A stretch of DNA of 64,000 nt, taken from NCBI GenBank assembly GCA_963573385.1, contig CAUYLG010075613.1, forward strand, positions 1 through 64,000. The letters are read 5' to 3'. The notes beneath the pieces are model-generated. The model was not told the DNA's origin and did no database searches. It was given only the letters and a program-made list of their open reading frames with translations. This document shows, in pieces, positions 11,917-23,265 of the stretch. Every line of letters starts with the position of its first letter. The stretch's first letter is position 1. The position numbers were made by a program, and so were the translations under genes. The stretch comes from Cacajao melanocephalus (taxonomy: Eukaryota > Chordata > Mammalia > Primates > Pitheciidae).

Positions 11917-12290
11917 GTTTATTCAACAAATATGTACTGAGTGACTGTTATGCAACAGACACTGTACTGAGAGATAAGAGAACAAGAGTGTTTAAGACCC
12001 TACCCTCAGGGAGCTTCCTGCATGGTAGGAGAAAGACAATAATCCACTGATCACATAAGTCATCAGAAATATCCAGGCTGTAATTAGAAGTACACACGCT
12101 AGGATAAAACAATAAAGGCATGTAAGCTACTCAGAAAAGTCAGGAACTCTTGCCTGAGGATGTGGCATTTGAGATAAGAGCTTAAGGATAAACAGGAGAT
12201 GAAAAAGCAAAGGACATGGAAGGGAAAAGCATTCCATGAACAGTAAACTACATGACATGTTTGGTTCAGAGAGAAGCAGGGCATGGTTAC
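11917..12290 (-). mobile_element. L2 LINE 3' region, minus strand
   Basis: It opens with 'tttattcaacaaatatgtac', the reverse complement of the L2 terminal block, and continues with 'cagggagcttcctgcatgg' and 'gaagggaaaagcattccat', which correspond to antisense L2. Confidence 0.75.
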
Positions 12291-12324
12291 TAAAATCCCC
12301 ACCCACTCAGGGCCCAAGGTCCTG

Positions 12325-12488
12325 TACTCAAATTCTGATATTATCACTGTGACTTTGAACAAATGACTTCTCTGATTCTCAGTTTCTTCATACAAAAACT
12401 AGAGATGATAATAATAGTGCCTATCTTACAGGTTTGTTGTAAGGATTAAATAAAATCATGAATGTAAAAAGCTTGCACAGTACCTGGT
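12325..12488 (+). mobile_element. MIR SINE fragment
   Basis: 'tgtgactttgaacaaatgac', 'tcagtttcttcata', 'gataataatagtgcctatct' and 'cacagtacctgg' follow the MIR order on the plus strand. It ends where a younger L1 begins. Confidence 0.85.
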
Positions 12489-12490
12489 TC

Positions 12491-14276
12491 TTTTTTTATA
12501 TATATACTTTAAGTTCTGGGGTACATGTGCCAATCGTGCAGGATTGTTACATAGGTATACACATGCCATGGTGGTTTGCTGCATCTATCCCCCCATCATC
12601 TACATTAGGTATTTCTCCTAAAGTTATCCCTCCCCGATCCCCCCACTCCCTTCTATCCCTCCCTTAGTCCCCCCATCCCCCACAGGCTCCAGTGTGTGAT
12701 GTTCCCCTCCTTCTGTCTATATGTTCTCATTGTTCAACACCCACTTAAGAGTAAGAACATGCAGTGTTTGGTTTTCTGTTCTTGTGTCAGTTTGCTGAGA
12801 ATGATGATTTCCAGTTGCATCCACGTCCCTACAAAGGACATGAACTCATCCTTTTTTATGGCTGCATAGTATTCCATGGTGTATATGTGCCACATTTTCT
12901 TTATTCAGTCTATTATTGATGGGCACTTGGGCTGATTCCAAGTCTTTGCTATTGTAAACAGTGCCACAGTGGACATATGTATGCATGTGTCTTTATAACA
13001 GAATGATTTATAATCCTTTGGGTATATACCCAGTAATGAGATTGTTGGGTCAAATGGTATTTCTATTGCTAAATCCTTGAGGAATTGCCACATTGTCTTC
13101 CACAATGGTTGAACTAATTTATACTCCCACCAACAGTGTAAAAGCATTCCTATTTCTCCACATTCTCTCTAGCATCTGTTGTCTCCAGATTTTTTAATGA
13201 TTGCCATTCTAACTGGCCTGAGATAGTATCTCAATGTGGTTTTGATTTGCATTTTTCTAATTACCAGTGATGATGAGCTTTTTTTCATATGTTTGTTGGC
13301 TGCATAACTGTCTTTTTTTGAAAAGTGTCTGTTCAAATCCTTTGCCCACTTTTTGATGGGTTGCTTGTTTTTTTCTTGTAAATTTGTTTAAGTTTCTTGT
13401 AGATTCTGGATATTAGCCCTTTATCAGATGGGTACATTGCAAAAATTTTTTCCCACCCTAATGATAGTTTCTTCTGCTGTGCAGAAGCTCTTAAGTTTAA
13501 TTAGATCTTATTTGTCTATTTTGGCTTTTGTTACCAATGCTTTTGGTGTTTTAGTCATTAAGTCCTTGCCTATGCCTATGTCCTGAATGGTATTGCCTAG
13601 GTTTTCTTCTAGAGTTTTTATGGTGTCAGGTCTTATGTTTAAGTCTTTAATCCACCTGGAGTTAATTTTTGTATAAGATGTAAGGAAAGGGTCCAATTTC
13701 AGCTTTCTGACTGGCTAGCCAGTTTTGCCAACACCATTTATTAAACAGGGAATCCTTTCCTCATTGCTTGTTTTTGTCAGGTTTGTCAAAGATCAGATGG
13801 TTGTAGATGTATGGCATTGCCTCTGAGGCCTCTGTTTTATTCCACTGGTCTATATCTCTGTTTTGGTACCAGTACCATGCTCTTTTGATTACTGTAGTCT
13901 TGTATTATAATTTGAAGTCAGGTAACATGATGCCTCCAGCTTTCTTCTTTTTGCTTAGGATCGTCATAGCTATGTGGGCTCTTTTTTCATTCCATATAAA
14001 GTTTAAGGATTTTTTCCAGTTCTGTGAAGAAGGTCAATTATAGCTCGATGGGAATAGCAGTGAATCTATAAATTACTTTGAGCCGTATGGTCATTTTCAT
14101 GATATTGATTCTTCCTAACCATGAGCATGGAATGTTTTTCCATCTGTTTGTGTCCTCTCTTATTTCCTTGAGCAGTGGTTTGTATGTCTTCTTGAAGAGG
14201 TCCTTCACATCCCTTGTTAGTTGTATTCCTAGGTATTTTATTCTCTTTGTAGAAATTGTGATGGGAGTTTGCTTAT
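12491..14276 (-). mobile_element. L1 3' part (L1PA/PB-like), minus strand, about 1.8 kb
   Basis: Starting from a T-run and 'actttaagttctggggtaca', this is antisense L1 3' UTR followed by antisense ORF2 ('gttgctgcatctatcc'-type blocks, 'ctgcatagtattccatggtg', 'tagattctggatattagccc', 'ttgtcaggtttgtcaaagat', 'aggtattttattctctttgt'). It is 5'-truncated near 14276, where a sense L1 begins with only about 4 bases of shared sequence. It is younger than the L1M at the window start. Confidence 0.95.
12905..13147 (-). pseudogene. L1 ORF2p C-terminal remnant
   Basis: An 80-codon open stretch in the minus-strand L1. The translation includes HCWWEYKLVQPLWKTMWQFL and GIYPKDYKSFCYKDTC, characteristic of the ORF2p C-terminal domain. 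The endonuclease and reverse transcriptase parts are missing or broken. Confidence 0.88.
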
Positions 14277-14993
14277 ACGATTCAGGACATAGGCATAGGT
14301 AAGGATTTCATGACTAAAACATCAAAAGCAATGACAACAAAAGCCAAAACAGACAAATGGGATCTAATTAAACATACGAGCTTCTGCACAGCAAAAGAAA
14401 CAAGCATTAGAATAAACTGCCAACCAACAGAATAAGAAAAAAAAATTTTGCAAATTACCCATCTGACAAAGGGCTAATTATCCAGAATCTGCAAAGAACT
14501 AAAACAAATTTACAAGAAAAAAACAAGCAACCCCATCAAAAAGCGGGTGAAGCATATGAACAAACATTTTTCAAAAGAAAACATTTATGTAGCCAACAAA
14601 CATGAAAAATGCTCATCATCACCGATCATTAGAGAAATGCACATTAAAGCCACATTGAGATACCATCTCATGCCAGTTAGAGTGGTGATCCTTTAAAAAT
14701 CTGGAGACAACTGATGCTGGAGACGATGTGGAGAAATAGGAATGCTTTTACTTTGTTGGTGGGAGTGTACATTGGTTCAGTCATTGTGGAAGATCGTGTG
14801 GCAATTCCTTGAGGATCTAGAAATAGAAATACCATTTGACCCAGAAATCCTTTTACTGGGTATATACCTGAAGGACTATAAATAGTTCTGTTATAAAGAC
14901 ACATGCACATGTATTTTAATTGCAGCACTATTTACAATAGCAAAGAACTGGAACCAACCCAAATGCCCATCAATGATAGACTGAATAAAGAAA

Positions 14994-15233
14994 ATGTGGC
15001 ACATATACACCATGGAATACTATGCAGCCATAAAGAATGATGAATTCATTTCCTTTGCAGGGACATGGATGAACCTGGAAACCAACATTCTCAGCAAACT
15101 GGCAAGAACAGAAAACCAAACACTGCATGTTCTCACTCATAGGCAGGTGTTGAACAATGAAAACACATGGACACAGGGAGGGGAGCATCACACATGGGGT
15201 CTGTCAGGGGCTGAGGGGCTAGGGGAGGGATAG
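14994..15233 (+). pseudogene. L1 ORF2p C-terminal remnant
   Basis: A 79-codon open frame with HIYTMEYYAAIKNDEF and SFAGTWMNLET, the classic ORF2p C-terminal sequence. It is flanked by frame breaks and is not a functional gene. Confidence 0.9.
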
Positions 15234-15319
15234 CAGGGAGTAGGGAGATTGGGAAGGGATAACATTAGGAGAAATACCTAATGTATGTGATGGGGGGATG
15301 GAGGCAGCAAACAACCATG

Positions 15320-15380
15320 GTATGTGTATATCTATGTAACAATCCTGCAAGATCTGCACGTTACATAGATATACACATAC
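15320..15380. repeat. Perfect 21-bp inverted repeat (hairpin) in L1 3' UTR
   Basis: Arms 15320-15340 and 15360-15380 are exact reverse complements across 21 bases, with a 19-base loop. Normal L1 3' UTR has no such second arm. The next stretch, around 15391-15419, forms another near-perfect inverted pair (about 12 of 13) across 'cccc', with 'tatactttaattt' against 'aaattaaggtata'. Confidence 0.95.
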
Positions 15381-15462
15381 ACACACACATAGGTATACTT
15401 TAATTTCCCCAGAAATTAAGGTATAATAAAAAAATAAATAAAATAAAAATAAACAAATAAAA

Positions 15463-15964
15463 TGTATTGATATTATACATGGTAATGCAAATGAATTAGA
15501 GAGCTTTTTGTTCCTGATGTGATGGTGAATAAAGATCCTTAAAAAGGTGTTGTCTCTGCCTTGGAATCCTGTGGATGTGTCTTTGGGTGGCTCATGAGAG
15601 AGACTTGAAACCATAGCCTCAGTGATGACTTCCAGTTGCCCGTGCAGCTGAGCCTGGCTTCTCATGAATGATGCCATCCCAGGCTCTGCTAAACGCTGTC
15701 AGCCTTTGTAAAAAAGTCTACTCACTTAAAATGACACATAACTTCTGACCCTCATAGAATAAACATCTTTGACAAAGATAAAGATTTTTCCTAAGACATG
15801 GGTTTTTCTGTGGAGAAGAACATCAGAACAGACGGTGAGCGTTTCACACCCTCCATGCTTGTTCCTGCTCAGAGAGATTCAGATCCACCCTCTGTGAAAG
15901 GAATGCTCTCCACATGGGGACCCCCAGACGCAGACAGGGTAAGTGAGCCACTGGATCTCAAAGT
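15463..15964. other. Single-copy DNA, no feature recognised
   Basis: About 500 bases between two L1 copies. I see no repeat and no convincing coding frame; the 152-codon minus-strand frame 15219-15677 is half L1. Confidence 0.5.
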
Positions 15965-16640
15965 GGGTGTAGCCTGCATTTACTTATTTATGTTTATTTT
16001 ATTTTATTTTTCCATAAGTTATTGGGGTACAGGTGGTATTTGGTTATATGAGTAACTTCTTTAGTGGTGATCTGTGAGATTTGGTGCACCCATCACCTGT
16101 GCAGTATACGCTGCACCTTATTTGTAGTCTTTTATTCCTTGACTCCTTCCCATTCTTCCCCTCAAGTCCCCAAAGTCCATTGCATCATTCTTAAGCCTCT
16201 GTGTCCTCATAGCTTAGCTCCCATGTATCAGTGAGAACATATAATGTTTGGTTTTCCATTCCTGAGTTACTTCACTCAGAATAATAGTCACCAGTTTCAT
16301 CCAGGTCACTGAAAATGCTGTTAATTTATTCCTTTGTATGGATGCATAGTATTCCATCATATATATATGATTTAGACCTGAGCATAAAACCACGGGTATA
16401 TATACATATATCTCATAGTTTCTTTATCCACTCATTGATTGAGGGACATTTAGGTTGGTTTCACAATTTTGCAATTTTAAATTGTGCTGCTATAAACATG
16501 TGTGTGCAAGTATCTTTTTCGAATAATGGCTTCTTTTCCTCTGGGTAGATACTCAGTAGTGGGATTGCTAGATGAAATGGTAGTTCTACTTTTAGATACT
16601 TTTTAATGTTTAAATCTCCTACATATCGGACTCTTCAAGC
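15965..16640 (-). mobile_element. L1 3' part (L1PB/MA-like), minus strand
   Basis: Antisense 3' UTR and ORF2: 'ttattggggtacaggtggt', 'ttggtgcacccatcacctg', 'gatgcatagtattccatcat' and 'cagtagtgggattgctagat' come in antisense order. The left end is a degenerate T-rich tract (tttattttattttattttt). A short AT-rich unmatched piece sits around 16367-16415. Confidence 0.88.
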
Positions 16641-16955
16641 ACTTCAGACATTAGCGGCTTGAGAGTGTGACCCTTCTAATCTCCTAAATGGCTAAAAGCA
16701 GCACCAGCAAAACATGACGCCTGGATGCAGCTCCCTGCATAGGAGACGTAGGCAGCATCTTTCAGAGTCTGAATGGGAACCACGGCAAACAATGGGTTCT
16801 GCACCACAGCCTGGTTCACATGCACAGAGAGCAAGATGGAGCAAGCCGGAGCAAGCCTCACTCTGCAAGGGATTCCTACACTCACTACATAGCATACACA
16901 CTGTGGTTTTGATTCTGATTCATTCCAATAAAAGGCTACCAATCTAAAAAAAATG
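16641..16955. other. Unassigned segment ending in AATAAA plus A-run
   Basis: This repeat-like segment of unknown origin follows the L1. It ends with AATAAA (16927-16932) and, about 14 bases later, an A8 run at about 16946-16953, the arrangement of a retroposed transcript or LTR end. Overlapping open frames occur on both strands (60-88 codons), none recognised. Confidence 0.35.
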
Positions 16956-17137
16956 TCTTGACAAGTGATGCCCCACAGCTAGAGAAACCCAAGTTCATTG
17001 CTCAAATGAGCAGAAATTTTAGATTAAGCCAGGGCAATATTTAAAGTAAAGCATCCTGTATAAGAAAGTGTCACTTGAAGTCCCACGTGAAATAGCTGGT
17101 AGATTTCAATGCTGAGCATGCTGGTCTCAAGGGTTAA

Positions 17138-17310
17138 TTTTATTTTCATTGAGATATAATTCAGATACCATAAAACACACTGTGTTCAGGTGTGCAATCC
17201 AGTGGGCTTAGTACATTCACAGACTTGTGTAAGCAACACAACTGTCTAATTCCAGAACCCTTTAGTCACCCCCAAAAACACTCTGCACCTGTTTAATTTC
17301 ACACAGTGCT
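17138..17310 (-). mobile_element. L1M 3' end fragment, minus strand
   Basis: 'cattgagatataattcagat', 'aatccagtgggcttagtac' and 'ctgtctaattccagaaccc' are the reverse complement of the old L1 3' terminal region, whose sense strand ends 'gtgaattatatctcaataaa'. Confidence 0.75.
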
Positions 17311-19599
17311 TAGAGTGTCTGAGATCATTTATGTGACCACAATATTTACTGAGAAGGTTTGAGACCCTTTTGTAGGATCCAAAGTAGCTAAAGTGTAACA
17401 GGAACATTCCAATTGGAAATTGCCTCTCAAAATGGACAGAAAGCTAAGGGAGGTTTAGGGTGTAAATATTTAACATTGTTAAAGAAAAGCCAGTTGTTTT
17501 CATTTCTGATGTCTATATTTACACAAATGCCCAGCCAGCACTCAGAGCATGAAGTATGCTGCTGGCCAAGTCTCCTGGAGGCCACTAGATTCAAATGTCG
17601 GCAGAAATATTATCTTGGCAAATACTAAGTGTGTAAGAAATGCCATTAAAGCTGAGAAAGCAAGACAGTCATTGACCAATAACAATTATGGATTATCTAT
17701 TTGTGCAGCTCAGAGAGTGTGTCTTCTTTGCCTTTTTTCCTGAGCTACCAAGAGAATTAATTTAATTCAAGTTTTGACTCATAATTTCAAGTCAGACCAC
17801 CCTCTGGGCATCAATCCCAGACCGGCTTTATCAATACCAACAAAACTCTGACAGTTTGAAGCTTGCATCTAAAAACACACAACGAGTGAAGCTTTCAAAA
17901 AGAGAGAGACATTGACTTTCAAAATAGCTCTGTCTATTGCATGCAATCTTGATAAGGGAGCTTCACAATGAAGCATTTGCTGGGTGGGTGACTGATAGCA
18001 AAGCTGTGTTTCCTGGGGAAAAAATGTGGCATCTTCAGTTTATATCAACTCGCTCTCATCTGAGACAAAACTGCAAGTAAGAGGCAAAAGTTCATCCTCT
18101 ACTGCATTGTTAGGGTACAGGATATTTCTTCCTATACTCTTTAAATGAAAGAGAGTGGCTGGGTTCACTCTGGAATGCCAGGAAGCTCAGCTGCTGTTGT
18201 TAGGATGACTTCCTGGTGGCACAGCTGTGGCCGAGTGACCTTGTTTCCACAAGAATCCGTGGTTTTATGCTCAGGTCTAGATCATTCTCTAGTCAAAGAA
18301 TGAGGCTGGGTCAGCCCGTCGGGGCCAGCAGCAGCCTTTCTGGGGTAGGCAGTATCTGCCTGCTGTCCCGTTACTTCTGAAGGCTTCCTGGTAAAGTTTC
18401 CTAATTGAGAAATTTTCCTCCGTTTGGAGAGAATTTACGAACATAAATTCTTTATGGCTTTAGGGAGCTATTTCACTGCCAGGGAGTCGATTTAAAGAAC
18501 AAAAAGTCAAATCATCCTGCCCTTTTCTGCCTGCTCGCTGCCTGCTTGTGGTGCCCCAGGAAGGCTCAGAGCTATCAAATGAAGAACAATAGTCCTTTGC
18601 TTACAACTTTATTGGCACCCCCATTCCCCTTGCATGGAAGTTTTCATAAGAGGCTTGGCAAATGGTTTTAAAATAGCTGTGGTATCTGGCAGGATAGAGT
18701 GCCCACAGCCTAGAAGTGCTGTTTCCATTTCATTCTTCAGCTGAAGGTCCCTGCCGCGATGGACGTCAGATAGAGCCTGCTTACCTAAGATGGGGACAGA
18801 TGCCATTGGAAACTGGTCAGGTAAACTCGAGCTGCTAGATTTGCCCTGATGAAATTCATTAGCTCATGGCTCTCTGAGCACATATTTTCAAAGCTAACGC
18901 TCTGGGCTTTCAAAGAACAGATTCCTGTTGTGAGCTCGCCCAAAGCTGGCTACCAAAAGTGACCACATTTACCTCTCTTTACTCCTAGTGATTCACAGAG
19001 AAGGTATTGGACACACGTTTTAAATAGAAGCCTTTGACGTGTCTCTTCTGTCTGTTTATGGAGACCCCAGTCATGGCTTGTGAGAGGCGTTTCCACTCAC
19101 ATTTCTTTGGTGGAGTTCCACTGCACCTTTTCAGGAGGAACTCTGGCCAGCAGAGAGGGACCACAGCAGCCCGCTCTGCTGCCCCTCAGTCTTGCCACAG
19201 TGGCCCCTTTTCCGGGTGTCAGCTACTCAAAACTGTCATCAATCCCTGAAGCTTCAAATGCGGTATACCAATGAGAATTTTGGCCGAAGTTTCGGCAGTC
19301 ACCTTAATGCAAGTCTGTAGAGAAGTCTTTACTCCTGAGATGAACCATTTTTTCAATAAGAATATTGTTCTAAAACAAAATTTGAGAATATTGAAAGTGT
19401 GATCTGTTGGTGTTTACTAGTACAAACAAGCATTCTAGGATAAGTGCAGAGCTGTGTGTTTTAAAATCATCACAAACAGCATAAGAAGAGGAGAATAGAA
19501 ACCAAGTTTTGGTATCCATACTTGGCAACCATGTAGGATGGGGCTAATCCAAACCAATTAATATCTAACCAAAAGAATTATTTTGTTTGAAATACAAAA
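17311..19599. other. Repeat-poor single-copy stretch (2.3 kb)
   Basis: No interspersed repeat recognised over 2.3 kb, unusual for this window. It contains AT-rich homeodomain- and SOX-like words ('gaccaataacaattatgg', 'gagaattaatttaattc'). Open frames are short and unconvincing. It may hold conserved non-coding sequence, which I cannot test here. Confidence 0.5.
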
Positions 19600-19795
19600 A
19601 TAAGATTGTGAAATTAGAATTTGATAGTCCAGAAGTTGAATCTTTTCTCTGCCATTGCTTCTCTGAGAGCTGAGTTTCACTTTTATCATTGGTGAAATGT
19701 GGGATCATCTTATTTATTTTGTAATGTTATTGTAGATACAAGCAAGAAAGCTCCTCACATGATATATAAACCATCCAACAAATAAGATGCAATTA
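19600..19795 (+). mobile_element. Diverged MIR SINE
   Basis: The order 'gctgagtttcacttttatca', 'ggtgaaatgtgggatcatct' and 'tgttattgtagatacaagca' resembles the plus-strand MIR core (cagtttcctcatct, gtaaaatggggataat, gttgttgtgagga). The match is weak and spread out. Confidence 0.45.
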
Positions 19796-19811
19796 TACTT
19801 TTGTATTTTTT

Positions 19812-20101
19812 ATTTATTTTTTTAGAGACAGAGTCTTACTCTGTCACCCAGGCTGGAGTGCAGTGATGAGATAATAGCTCACTGCAATCTCAAAATCCTG
19901 CACTAAAAGCAATACTTCCACCTCAGCTTTCTAGGTAGCTGGGACTACAGGTTCATGCCACCACATCTGGATAATTTTTTAAGAAATATTTTAGGGGTGA
20001 GGTTTTGCTATGTTGCCCAGGCTGGTCTCAAACTTCTGGGCTCAAGCAATGCTTCCACCTCAGTCTCTCAAAGTGCTGGGGTTACAGGCATGGGCCCCTG
20101 C
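19812..20101 (-). mobile_element. Old Alu (AluJ-like), minus strand
   Basis: It runs from a T-rich head through 'agagacagagtcttactctg' and 'ggctggagtgcagtgatgag' to 'caaagtgctggggttacagg'. The mid-linker and many CpG sites are decayed, typical of AluJ. The 5' end is slightly truncated near 20101. Confidence 0.92.
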
Positions 20102-22139
20102 AAGAGGTCCCAATTACACCCTTGGAACTCACACCAATCCATTGGAATATCACCACGCTTGCCCTCAGTTCAAAGGCCAATAAAGACATATTTATCACAA
20201 GACGTCACCTCCAATTTAAAATACATTTGAAGCAAAGATCCATCTTTATTTCCTTTGGAGAAGCAGTCACCTAAGTATCTAGGAAGGTTTAATGAATGTG
20301 GAATCTCAGGAACTGTCACCTTCGAGAATTATGAAATGTGCCTATCTGCTTTCGCACTCTGTCCTGCCCTGATCTCTGACATCACATATGGCTGAGGGGG
20401 GTGTGGGCTCCTGGCAATAGTTCCAGGTAGCCCAGGTGGGAAGGCCCAGGATAGGCAGCTGTTGCTGTGGAATCTGAGGCTGGTCATAGAAAGATGGGGA
20501 TTAATGATGGGCAACATGCCGGGCCCCTGGGTGGAAAGAGCAGCTATGCAGCAGAGCGCAATACTCTGCTGTGAAAACACCCACCAGGCAAGAGGAATCT
20601 GACAATCACAGGTCAGCTGGAGGCCACTCCCGGGCCTCCGTTGGATGTGCTACCTGCCCCTGGCCTGTCTGGCACCCTTTTCAGTTTGTGTTGTTTTTCT
20701 GGAATGTCAGGGCTGTTTCTGCAAAGCAGTTGTGGAGGGAGCTGCAGGCCACCCACACTGCTCTGCAGGGCTTTGTCTGGACCTCTAGGGAAAGACTGGC
20801 CACCTGGACCACCCTTGTCTACGTTTCTGTCAAACAGTCACGCGTAGAGTGAGACGCATGATGCCCACAGAGACTGAGCCACCCTGGCAGGGCAATGGTG
20901 TTATGGTCCCTGGCATGAGTGTCATGCCTTCCAGCTGCAGGGGCAGCCCAGGCAAGGCGAGTGTCCTTTTCTTTCCTACTGCAGAAAGGGAAGGCTCCCA
21001 CTGAATGGACCACACCTGCACTTCACTGTGACTTTCCACCAAAGTCAGGATTCTCTTCTTTGCTAGAAACCCATCCTTTAGGTGGACTGAGAAGGTTGGA
21101 GAGGTATAGCAAACCTCTTGCATGATTTTATGTTTCTGACATTAAAAAGAAAAACATAAAATAAGAAAGACTCTGAGAAGCAACCAAGCACAGTGTTGTG
21201 ACAGTCTTCCCTCAAACAGCCAAAGGAAGCTGAGTTCACTTGCTGCTTGTGTTAGACGGAAACGGGGGTGCTCTGTGAGCCTTGTTAGTGCTGGGGTTCC
21301 TATGGCTAGCTCCTAAAATATGCATGAGGCCTGAATACACATTTGCTGTTTGGAGTAACCATTAAGTCTAGGGCTAAAAAAAATAAACAATCATTCCATA
21401 AAATGGGTGTTTCTTCTGGCAAAATAAAAATCTGAAAGATACTAAAATTACACAGTTCATTTCAACCAGATGCTGGCAAGTCTTTCCTTAGAAACCCAGT
21501 CCTTGCGCTGCATGGGAATACAAGCAGATGCTCTGTGGCACTTCATTATTGGATTGTGAGCACATTGATGTTGCATAAAGGGCATTGTAGAGTAATGTTT
21601 GCCATGCTCCATGCCAATTGCAGGCTGAGATTGCTACAGCATCACGGAACAGATGGAAGTTAAAGTCGTCGCTAAGCTCCAGTCTCCATTTCTTTTGATG
21701 AAGAGCTCTAAAGATAGCTTTAAGTGAACTTTCAAAGATATCTTTCTGGGTTTCTAAGATGCATAAAACTTATGGAGGGTATTGCAGTAAAGCATGATAA
21801 ATACTTAGGTATGCCTCTTATTTGTCATCCTTTGGGGACTAGACAACGTGCTGGCTTATTGGTAAAGCTCTTTTCCAAATAATGTGTTTGTGCACCCTGA
21901 GTTCAGCCATCATTTCTGAGACTATTCCCATTTTCCTTGCATCCATGAAAGGGAAACTTCGCTGGAGTATTATGGAGGGTGGCAGTGACTGGAAGCCTGT
22001 GGCATGCTGCTGGCAGGGCACTGCTTGTGGTCTCATTTAGCTACTCTAGTAATGGGTAGATCTGACATTAGGAGAGATAAAAAGAGAATAATTTACTTTT
22101 GTGAAACTCTCAACATCATTAAACTGAAGAGCCAACACA
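20102..22139. other. Repeat-poor single-copy stretch (2.0 kb)
   Basis: No repeat recognised. Several overlapping open frames of 60-97 codons around 20329-21125 occur on both strands, which suggests base composition rather than coding. A perfect 11-bp AT-rich inverted repeat lies at 21125-21135 and 21152-21162. Confidence 0.45.
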
Positions 22140-22345
22140 GTGGTGCTTAAGAGTCTGTGGGTCAGAACTTGTCAAAATTGGATTTAACATCCTAATTCTG
22201 ATACTCACGCCTTCGGCGGCCCCGGCAAGTTGCTGGCTGTTAATATTTCTGAGCTTCGGGTTCTGTGTCTACAACTTAATAATAATCCTGACTTCATAGA
22301 GTGGTTGAGTGGTTACATAGAAAAGCATTTCAAAAACACTGCATG
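22140..22345 (+). mobile_element. MIR SINE
   Basis: 'gtgggtcagaacttgtcaaa', 'taacatcctaattctgatac', 'cggcaagttgctggctgtta' and 'taataataatcctgacttca' follow the plus MIR from head to core. It contains an unusually CpG-rich stretch (cttcggcggccccggc) in place of the normal middle. Confidence 0.6.
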
Positions 22346-22814
22346 GGGAGGCTGGGGACTGTAGTGTGAGCTGGCATTGCCATGCACATGCACATGTGTG
22401 TATGTTTTCGCACGCATGCCCAATGATGCATAACTTACCAAATATTACCAAGAAGATAAATATCTAGCATTCCAGAAGCTGTTCTTTAGCATAGCTCTCA
22501 TTTCCTGTTTTGTAGAACTTTTCCTTACAGACAAGCAATTTCTTTTGTGAGCACAGTTCTCCTTATTGGATAAAAAGCACTATTAGCATGACCCAAACAC
22601 TTCTAATCCACTCATGTTCTAGCCACGCCATGCTTTTGATGCACTTCTATGAAGACCAATGGAAAGGGATACCTTGGCACTCATTCGGGTGGGGTCTTTC
22701 CTTCTGGCATAACTGTCAGTGAAAATTTCATTTTCTGTCTTGCCTGGGATCAGAAGCTGGAGCTGTGATGTCCACAGCACCCTCCCTGTGGCAGGACAGA
22801 TATCCATCCCTTTC
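22346..22814. other. Single-copy DNA, no feature recognised
   Basis: No repeat or gene signal seen. It includes a short alternating purine-pyrimidine run (atgcacatgcacatgtgtgtatg) around 22381-22404. Confidence 0.5.
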
Positions 22815-23265
22815 TCCTAAATGAAGCATTATTATGTTCAAACATCAAAAACACAAGACACAGAAAGACAAAGATCGTGTGTTCTAACTCATGTGTGCGC
22901 ACCCGAAAAGGTAATCTCATGGAGGTGGAGAGTAGAATAACAGACCCTAATGGGTCTGCTGAGAAGGGGGTGTGTGGGGAGGGGTTGGTGAATGAGAACA
23001 AACATGCCGTCAGATAGAGGGAATGAGGTCTAATGTTCCACAGTACAGGAGGGTGGCAATACACTTAACAACGATGTATTGTATATTCCTAAATAGCTAG
23101 AAGAAAATATTTGAAATGTTCCCAGCACAAGTAAAAGATAAATGCTGGAGGTGATGGACACCCTAAATGCTCTGACTTCATCACCATACATTCCCCCTAT
23201 CCATCAAAACAGCCTATGCACCCCCACGAATGTGTGTAAACATTATGCTTCAATACAAACTACAC
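22815..23265 (+). mobile_element. L1 3' end (L1PB/MA-like)
   Basis: The order 'cacagaaagacaaagatcgt', 'catggaggtggagagtagaa', 'gatgtattgtatattcctaa' and 'aataaatgctgg'-type 3' UTR words ('gataaatgctggaggtgatg') is the sense L1 3' UTR. It is truncated at its 5' end near 22815 and has lost a clear A-tail. Confidence 0.78.

Larger units (their letters stand above)
14277..15462 (+). mobile_element. L1 3' end (L1PA/PB-like), plus strand
   Basis: A 5'-truncated sense L1 from 'ttcaggacataggcatagg' through late ORF2 and the 3' UTR to an A-rich tail (15421-15462, aaaaaaataaataaaataa). It overlaps in L1 coordinates with its left neighbour, so the two are separate copies rather than two halves of one insertion. 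Its 3' UTR carries an extra 45-base inverted segment (15360-15405). Confidence 0.93.

Noticed and set aside
12491..15462. Single L1 with twin-priming inversion
   Set aside because: The two halves overlap in L1 coordinates and both include the 3' UTR, so they must be separate copies.
15219..15677. 152-codon minus-strand frame
   Set aside because: Half of it is antisense L1 3' UTR including the template-switch insert; chance openness.
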